Shown: positions 58,050 through 64,000 of the stretch, one piece after another
Numbering within the stretch: position 1 is the first letter of the stretch
Layout of the letters: each line of letters begins with the position of its first letter
From: Aspidapion aeneum
Lineage: Eukaryota; Arthropoda; Insecta; Coleoptera; Brentidae
Length of the DNA stretch: 64,000 bases
Direction: 5' to 3'
NCBI GenBank assembly: GCA_963576565.1
Contig: OY755048.1
Coordinates: 11,137,984-11,201,983, forward strand
Notes under the pieces: model-generated
The model's database searches: none
Seen by the model: the letters and a program-made list of their open reading frames with translations, nothing else
Told to the model about the DNA's origin: nothing
Position numbers and translations under genes: made by a program

Positions 58050-60154
58050 AAAATACTCTGCCAATATATGGGCCCCTAAGCTCACACTAGGTACTATAGT
58101 TATAGTGTACGTGTGAGCTAATAAACTAAAAACTGAAATATATTTTATTCAACTCCAGACTAAATTACCTTTTGTTTGATACCACACAAGCCATGTTTTG
58201 ACTTAAACTCAAATTTTTGAAATCTACCCCCACCCTTAAAAAAAAACAAAAACTAAAATGTATTTTGTTAAACTCCGGACTCAATTACCTTTCGTTTGAT
58301 ATCACACACGCCATATTTTCACTTAAACTCTAATTTTTAAAATATACCTCCACCCTTTTTTTAAAATAAATTAAAATGTATTTTGTTTAACTGCAGACTC
58401 AATTACCTTTCGTTTAATATCACACACGCCATATTTTCACATAAACTCTAATTTTTGAAATCTACCCCCACCCTTTTATTTGGTTTGTGTTCGGTGGATT
58501 TTGTTAGTTTTTAAATGGGACCATCTCGACCCAAGACCCAGCCTAGGTACCAAATTTCATCAAAATCGGCCAAGCGGTTTTTGAGTTATGCGCGTTGGTC
58601 GTTACAGACAGACATACAGACATATAGACAGACAGACAGACAGACAGACGGCGCAACAAAAAAGTTTCAAAATCATCTGAAACGCAAAGATATATAAAAT
58701 TTTTTGAAATCGGAGCAACTTCTTTTTTCTCGAAAAAATTAGGATCACCATAGCTCACACTACTATAGTATAGTATATGTGTGAGCTAAAAATGGTTTGC
58801 ATTACAGGATATCGCCGCTAGTTATTTTGTGTTCCTGCAAAAAACAAGCTCAAGTTGGTTGACTGCACAAAAATTGCAATTTTGTGCTAATCGTTGTACG
58901 TTCTATAAAAATCGACAATCAACAATCTTCGAAAAAAACCAACTTTAGCTGATTATTTCTAATTTATACTTTCCTTTTAATTCAAAATAGATAAGGATTT
59001 AAACCGCCACATAGATCTATAACAACAGGGACTTAAAAGCAAATGTTTTATAATTTTTGTTAAGTTTAGGTACCTATGTAAACAAAAATTTACCGATTGA
59101 TTATTGGATAACATATTCTAACTTAAAAAAAAACTTTTTTCAAACATTTGTATACATATGTGCATATAGGTACACAGACAGACATGCATACATACATATC
59201 TAGAGGTTATACTTACAACCTAGAATTAAATTGTATAGAAAAACGTTATTAATGATAAGATCTCAAAAAAAAAATCAATGAAAACAATCCTTTTCTCACA
59301 TAGGATGGTAAACATATTCTATTACAGATACATGTATAGCAATCCAAAACGTAAGCCGAATTCAAAAACAAAATATTTTTTTGATTTTTATTAGTTACCA
59401 TTTTACTTATGTACCTACATCAAAATTACAAGTTATAAAAGTACTGGCAACATTGTTGCGAATTTGAAAGAAATCCCCAGTATAATACTTTTTGTGTCTG
59501 ATGAAGTTTAGGATTTCTATACGGGGTCTACCTTTAGTTGAATGTTTTTGACTATAGTAGTGTGAGCTATGGTGATCCTAATTTTTTCGAGAAAAAAAAA
59601 GTTGCTCCGAATTCAAAAATTTTTATATATCTTTGCGTTTCAGATGATTTTGAAACTTTTTTGTTGCACCGTCTGTCTGTCTGTCTGTCTGTATGTCTGT
59701 CTGTCTGTGTGTCTGTATGTCTGTCTGTAACGACCAACGCGCATAACTCAAGAACGGCTTGCCCGATTTTAATAAAATTTGGTACTCTGGTTGGGTTTTG
59801 GGTCGAGATGGTCCCATTTAAAAATGAACAAAATCCACCGAACACAAGCCAAATAAAAGGGTGGGGGTAGATTTCAAAAATTAGCGTTTAAGTGGAAATA
59901 TGGCGTGTGTGATATCAAACGAAAGGTAATTGAGTCTGGAGTTAAACAAAATACATTTTAGTTTTTAAAAAAAGGGTGGGGGTAGATTTGAAAAATTAGA
60001 GTTTAAGTCAAAACATGGCTTGTGTAGTATCAAACGAAAGGTAATTGAGTCTGGAGTTCAATAAAATATACTTCAGTTTTTAGATATATTAGCTTTCACG
60101 TAGATACACTATAACTATAGTATCCAGTGTGAGCTTAGGTGCCCATAGATTGGC
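58050..60154. mobile_element. Large foldback element, copy 2 (best preserved), 2.1 kb
   Basis: The left arm (58050-58788) begins AATACTCTGCCAATATATGG, then a hairpin AGCTCACAC..ACTATAGTTATAG..GTGTGAGCT at 58079-58119. Three tandem ~118-bp units (58121-58237, 58238-58357, 58358-58475) follow, then ATCGGCCAAGCGGTTTTTGA, a CAGA repeat and an inner hairpin (58751-58788). The right arm (about 59546-60154) is the same sequence inverted with two tandem units, ending TTGGCAGAGTATTTTT. The centre (58789-59545) is unrelated unique sequence with no gene. Copy 1 is at 20917-23853. The frames that read YGDPNFFEKK and LSVCLSV come from this repeat and its CAGA tract. Confidence 0.8.
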
Positions 60155-60180
60155 AGAGTATTTTTAACGGGAATCCTACG

Positions 60181-60456
60181 ACTGCACGGACTAAGTTTTC
60201 AAAAAATGACATTTGGTTACAAAATTTTTATGTGGTTTTTCTTTATTTCTAAAGTTAATTTGAATTTATATGAGATGAAACTCACTGAGAAATGCTTACT
60301 ATCATATTGCACATTAGGGTGAACCAAATCTTTGCAGTTATTTGACCTGTGAGTATTAAAAAAATACACTTAAACCAGTCGGTATCAAGTCTATAGACTT
60401 GATACTTAAACCCGGTCTACAATGCTAAGTCTTAAGGTCTTAGTAAATACTGGTGG
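60181..60456 (-). repeat. 276-bp repeat, right copy of an inverted pair
   Basis: Reverse complement of 52774-53049 with about six differences; contains the same 24-bp palindrome at 60382-60405. Its inner end lies 26 bp from the foldback element copy 2. Confidence 0.85.
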
Positions 60457-60990
60457 TAAAATTCACTAACTCTGAAGAGCGATTATGCCATTGGTCGAGA
60501 CAAGTCATTTCGCACAGCAGGCGACCGCTTAGAGTTTGCTATTGGTCAAAGCGTGTGATGTGGATGGTCACATCGTTTAAGACCCATAATAGCCACCCTG
60601 GTGGATTTGAAAATTTTATTAATGTTTAATTTTTTACAGGCCAGGAAGTGTTAGTTTTTTATATCGTCACCCATTTTTATATTAACGAATTAGATAAAAT
60701 TTGGCATACCTAATTAATTTTCTGTTTATATCCAATGTGTACAAGTTAAATCTTATGGAACAAAGAGGGTTACTTTCTAATTTTCGGCTTTTTCAATAAA
60801 GAGAAAGGGACTTTTACTAGTTTTGAGAAGGAAAATGGGTAATTTTTTTGCACTCATTTGATTGTGATACTATTGTTTATTTATTTGATATACCTCTATA
60901 TCTATATATTGCGGGTACATAACCGCGTAAAAACCTGATTTGCTAATAAATACATGCTTTTTCGAGAAATAGAGTAGGTGGGGAGGACGC
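60457..60990. other. 530 bp without recognisable gene
   Basis: Nothing recognised. Confidence 0.4.
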
Positions 60991-61640
60991 TTATTTTTAA
61001 GAATCTGTCCATAATTTTTTTCAGTCTGCCAAATCTCAGCTCTTTAGCATTGTTCGAAGTGGGCAATATTAGTTTTACCATTACTACGTTTTACATGACT
61101 TTACATGTCGCTGTTGAAAAGATGTAAAGGCGTATCTTAGATTTTAACAATTTTGCAGGAAAGCGTACTTAATTTTTTTTTTTCAACTTAGAGGTACTCC
61201 ATTAACTTTTCATGTGAACGGTGCGTTTTTGAGGTACGCCTTCACGTCATAACCTAAAACACGTTCAAATAATATGTACCTTGGCGTATCTAACCCATAT
61301 TCACCAAATTTCGAGATATGCCTTTACGTATTTTCAACGGCGATATATAGGTGAATTAAAAGTTTTAGTTTTTTTTTATTTTTTTAATAGTTTTGTTATA
61401 ATTTCTATCTGTCTGCCAAATCTCAGCTCTCTATCGTTGCTAGAAGTGGGCAATGTTAGTTTTACATTTAAGCAATGATTTTCCATAATTTTACATGTAT
61501 AGGAGTAGAGTAAAACTTTGGGGTTTTTGATTTTTTCCAAGGGATTTGAAATAATTTCTACCAGTCTGCCAAATTTCAGGTTTCTAGGATTTCTGGAAGT
61601 ACAGTAGAATTTAGATGATTTATACATAAGTGAGTGAGTG
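60991..61640. repeat. Three-copy repeat sharing a TCTGCCAAAT phrase
   Basis: AGTCTGCCAAATCTCAGCTC (61023), TGTCTGCCAAATCTCAGCTC (61412) and AGTCTGCCAAATTTCAGGTT (61562) are each followed by a GCATTG/CGTTGC/GGATTT..GAAGT phrase. Units end in a TTTACATG or GATTTATACAT stretch. Diverged, unevenly spaced; the 65- and 90-codon frames here are part of it. Confidence 0.6.
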
Positions 61641-61835
61641 AGTGGCAAATTCGATGTTTTTCAAAACTCTGTTACTGCTTTAAGAAAGTCGGCGAAACAT
61701 GGACGAATGTTTAGCTCTATTGAGATACGACTGTGAAAAGTTTAAGTTTCGGATCTTCTTTTTTAGTAGAGATAGGTCAAATATGGGCTGAAATGTTTCA
61801 AGAAAAGGTGGTGCAGCAGTTTGTACGAACTTTCC

Positions 61836-61853
61836 GGGGCACTGCCGTGCCCC
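61836..61853. repeat. Short G+C hairpin
   Basis: GGGGCAC, 4-base loop TGCC, GTGCCCC. Isolated in A+T-rich DNA. Resembles the hairpin near the 3' end of Helitrons, but no CTRR end follows. Confidence 0.4.
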
Positions 61854-62840
61854 AGATTTAACCGATTATTAGTAGCTTTAATCGTAGTTTTTGTTGTTGA
61901 AACAGATTAATGTTCTTAAAATTGAATTAAAAAATATTACCTCGTCTCAAAAAGCTTTTGGTATAAAAATATAATGGTTTCTGTTATGAATATATTTCCT
62001 TCCTTTTCACTTAGCAAGAGCATGCATTTATATGGTGACATCTTTCTTTAACAGCTAAAAAAAGGGATAGCATACTATTATATTTCTGAAGTTTAGGACT
62101 TAACTTAAAATTTTTCTTCTTCCTCTCACCTCTTAATTTGACCCCACACTGCCAGGTTTTCAAACAGGTTATCTTATCCACATAGCCTCTTCTTTCAAGT
62201 CTCGTAAAGCCAAAATGCGAGAAAAAGACTACATTCAGAATATATTGTTTTATTGAATATGGTGTCCTGGATATACAATCTTGATTACCTAGGTGTGCAA
62301 AATAGTAACAATTACATATGTTAAAAATCGCTTCTATTCAAAACTTTAAATTCATATGGGTACTCGTATCATCTTAAACTCTCTAGGGTAACGCCAGTTT
62401 TCACAGATTATATAACAGGTCTAAGGATGGGAGGATCTTTTATTGGGTAACATCAATCACTCGCAATGTGACTTATCCTCAATCATAAATGATAAAATGA
62501 TTGAATATATTACTTCAAATCCCCTATTTTCCCTATTTTGAGCATGAATGACGTTCTGCTATACATAATACATATTATCCTTTTAAACTAGGGGTAGGTA
62601 CTTTGAAGCTTTTAGCATTTTTGCAAGTCATTTGTAAATATAAAAATTATTTAAATAAGGTTATATGGCCATGAGAATGTTTTTAATTAAATATCCATTT
62701 TTTGAATTAGGAATCTCACTTGTTACAGTGGCGACTTTGAATACTGTCGGTGCAGAGGTCGGGTGTTGCAGACATTTATGGGATTTGACATTCCTTGGGC
62801 AAATGTAGAATGTAATTTAATCACATTACTTCATTCACGC
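61854..62840. other. 1 kb without recognisable gene
   Basis: A+T-rich sequence; nothing recognised. Confidence 0.4.
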
Positions 62841-62848
62841 CGGTAACC

Positions 62849-63029
62849 AGACTTATTGCAGTAAAGCCAGGCAGTAATTGTACCGCTGCTGTTAATGGAA
62901 AATAAACGACGGGACTTATAAATTCGACTTTGGTATGTCAATTTTGAAAGATCAACTGTCAGTTTTCAATGGAAAACTGTCAGAACAGTGCCCGGCACTA
63001 TTATTGCCTGGCTTTCTTGCAATAAGTCC
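62849..63029. mobile_element. MITE, ~180 bp, with 33-bp imperfect inverted ends
   Basis: AGACTTATTGCAGTAAAGCC and, read inward from the right, GGACTTATTGCAAGAAAGCC. Both continue with AGGCA.TAAT.GT.CCG. TAA occurs just outside both ends (62844-62846 and 63031-63033), but the spacing differs by one base, so the target duplication is tentative. Confidence 0.65.
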
Positions 63030-63196
63030 TTAATATCTCGTAAAGTATTATAGGGTAAAATCGACAAAATCGTACGGCTGCGATGTTTCAAATAAGGTGT
63101 CAAATTATAGTACATCTGTCAGCTGTAGTTGTAGTGCCTATCTAATATCAGTTGCATGTAGTGTTGTGTTGGGTTGCACGTATTGCGTTTCGGTAA

Positions 63197-63346
63197 AGGC
63201 CGCTTGACATGGAGCAATACACTTGCAGTTGCATGCAAGATTAGTGTCCCTGAATGACATATTTGTTTGTTTATAAAATATATGTCATATCAGGTACCTT
63301 AATCTTGCATGCAACCGTAAGTCCACTGCTCCATGTCAAGCGGCCT
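63197..63346. mobile_element. Harbinger-like MITE, 150 bp, second copy
   Basis: Ends AGGCCGCTTGACATGGAGCA on both sides, flanked by TAA (63194-63196 and 63347-63349). The whole element is nearly one hairpin: TTGCATGCAAGATTA occurs in both halves and the arms continue to ATGACATAT around a short centre. Shares the first 17 bp of ends with the element at 3645-3928. Confidence 0.85.
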
Positions 63347-63536
63347 TAAGTGGCAAAGAGAAGTGAAAATATTTTGGGTATTTTTATGTTAATTTTGTTA
63401 AGGTTACATAACATTTTTTTAGATTTATAGTCTAGGAAGTTCTTATTATTATTGTCATAAAATAGTTTAAAATTTAATTAAACCACTATAAAAACGTAGC
63501 AATAATCAATATTGCTGAGTATGCACAAATTTCGTC

Positions 63537-63571
63537 TATAAAAGCCGATGCTGGACAATAGACCGGCATCA
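63537..63571 (+). promoter_or_regulatory. TATA-box/initiator candidate
   Basis: TATAAAAG at 63537-63544 with an initiator-like TCACTC whose A is at 63571, a spacing of 34 bp. No open frame follows; the 40-bp tandem repeat begins 20 bp downstream. It could be the promoter of an LTR or of a non-coding transcript. Confidence 0.35.
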
Positions 63572-63590
63572 CTCTTACAAGTGATCAACC

Positions 63591-63710
63591 CAGTACACCA
63601 CTGAAATACGTGGTCCCTACTAACCACACCCAGTACACCACTGAAATACGTGGCCTGTACTAACTACACCCAGTACACCACTGAAATACGTGGCCCGTAC
63701 TAAACATACC
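63591..63710. repeat. Three 40-bp tandem repeats
   Basis: Units at 63591-63630, 63631-63670 and 63671-63710 each contain CAGTACACCACTGAAATACG followed by TGG and a variable TCCCTAC/CCTGTAC/CCCGTAC block and TAA. The high identity suggests recent expansion. Confidence 0.9.
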
Positions 63711-64000
63711 TAAGTAAAAGCCCACTATGGTGGTTACGCTTTATGGCCCATAGGTCAACTCTCTCCAACCAGCATCCCCCCTTATTACATTATTTAATTT
63801 GGCATTATATTCTTGTTAACCTATTTTATGTATATACAATACACGTATAAATCTGGATTCTTTATACTTCTTTTTCATATTCCCCTAAATCCCTCAGTCA
63901 CAAGGGCACTAAATAACAAACTTTGTGACATATATGGTAGAGATACCACTTGTCACAAATATAGTTGTGACAATATACAAAACTTAAATTTAATAAATAT
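63711..64000. other. End of window, no gene recognised
   Basis: Contains TTTGTGACATATATGG and CTTGTCACAAATATAG, an inverted GTGACA/TGTCAC pair near 63925-63975. The sequence continues past the window. Confidence 0.4.

Noticed and set aside
59538..59870. 110-codon plus-strand frame rich in LSVCLSV
   Set aside because: It is the foldback arm read through its TCTG microsatellite; the same frame appears at every copy of the repeat on whichever strand.
61836..61853. Helitron 3' end
   Set aside because: The hairpin fits, but no CTRR terminus or TC-start partner was found.
63591..63710. Short regular repeats considered as CRISPR
   Set aside because: Units are contiguous 40-bp tandem copies without spacers, and the setting is eukaryotic.

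Overview
The window looks like gene-poor, A+T-rich insect nuclear DNA. I see no operons, no Shine-Dalgarno-led genes and no long host open reading frame. The transposon mix (Jockey and other non-LTR LINEs, a Penelope element, mariner, hAT, a THAP/P-type transposon, Harbinger-like and Tc1-like MITEs, foldback elements) is typical of arthropods. A large-genome insect, perhaps a beetle, is my guess; the order cannot be fixed from the sequence alone.

Layout. 0-9.5 kb: a degenerate ~183-bp tandem array, a Harbinger-like MITE, a tRNA-derived SINE head, a truncated LINE, a 4-copy ~133-bp tandem array and an internally deleted mariner (8.6-9.5 kb). 10.8-18.5 kb: two more copies of the same LINE family with target-site duplications, a cluster of GTGCGGAAAA palindromes, a P-element/THAP9-like transposon relic with inverted ends (13.0-14.8 kb) and an 810-bp long-inverted-repeat element. 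20-26 kb: a large foldback element (20.9-23.9 kb), G+C-rich inverted patches and an inverted array. 30-35.3 kb: a tandem duplication whose second copy is split by an almost complete Jockey-type LINE with an 11-bp target duplication. 36-41.5 kb: a 1.18-kb non-autonomous hAT-like element, a second LINE family with a 16-bp target duplication, a CpG-rich single-copy patch and a hAT remnant keeping its C-terminal dimerisation domain. 43-47 kb: tandem duplications and a decayed Penelope element (reverse transcriptase plus GIY-YIG endonuclease). 51.4-60.5 kb: a LINE reverse-transcriptase relic, then a ~7.7-kb interval bounded by 276-bp, roughly 98% identical inverted repeats. That interval holds a foldback MITE, a Tc1-like MITE, a split THAP-domain coding region with intron, a large palindromic array and a second copy of the foldback family. 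61-64 kb: a triplicated repeat, two MITEs and a 40-bp x3 tandem repeat just downstream of a TATA-type promoter candidate.

Most coding sequence belongs to mobile elements and nearly all of it is broken by frameshifts, stops or deletions. The best candidate for something not obviously a known relic is the interval 52774-60456: recent long inverted repeats enclosing a THAP-domain gene fragment whose two exons join exactly at the conserved Phe-Pro of the THAP fold.
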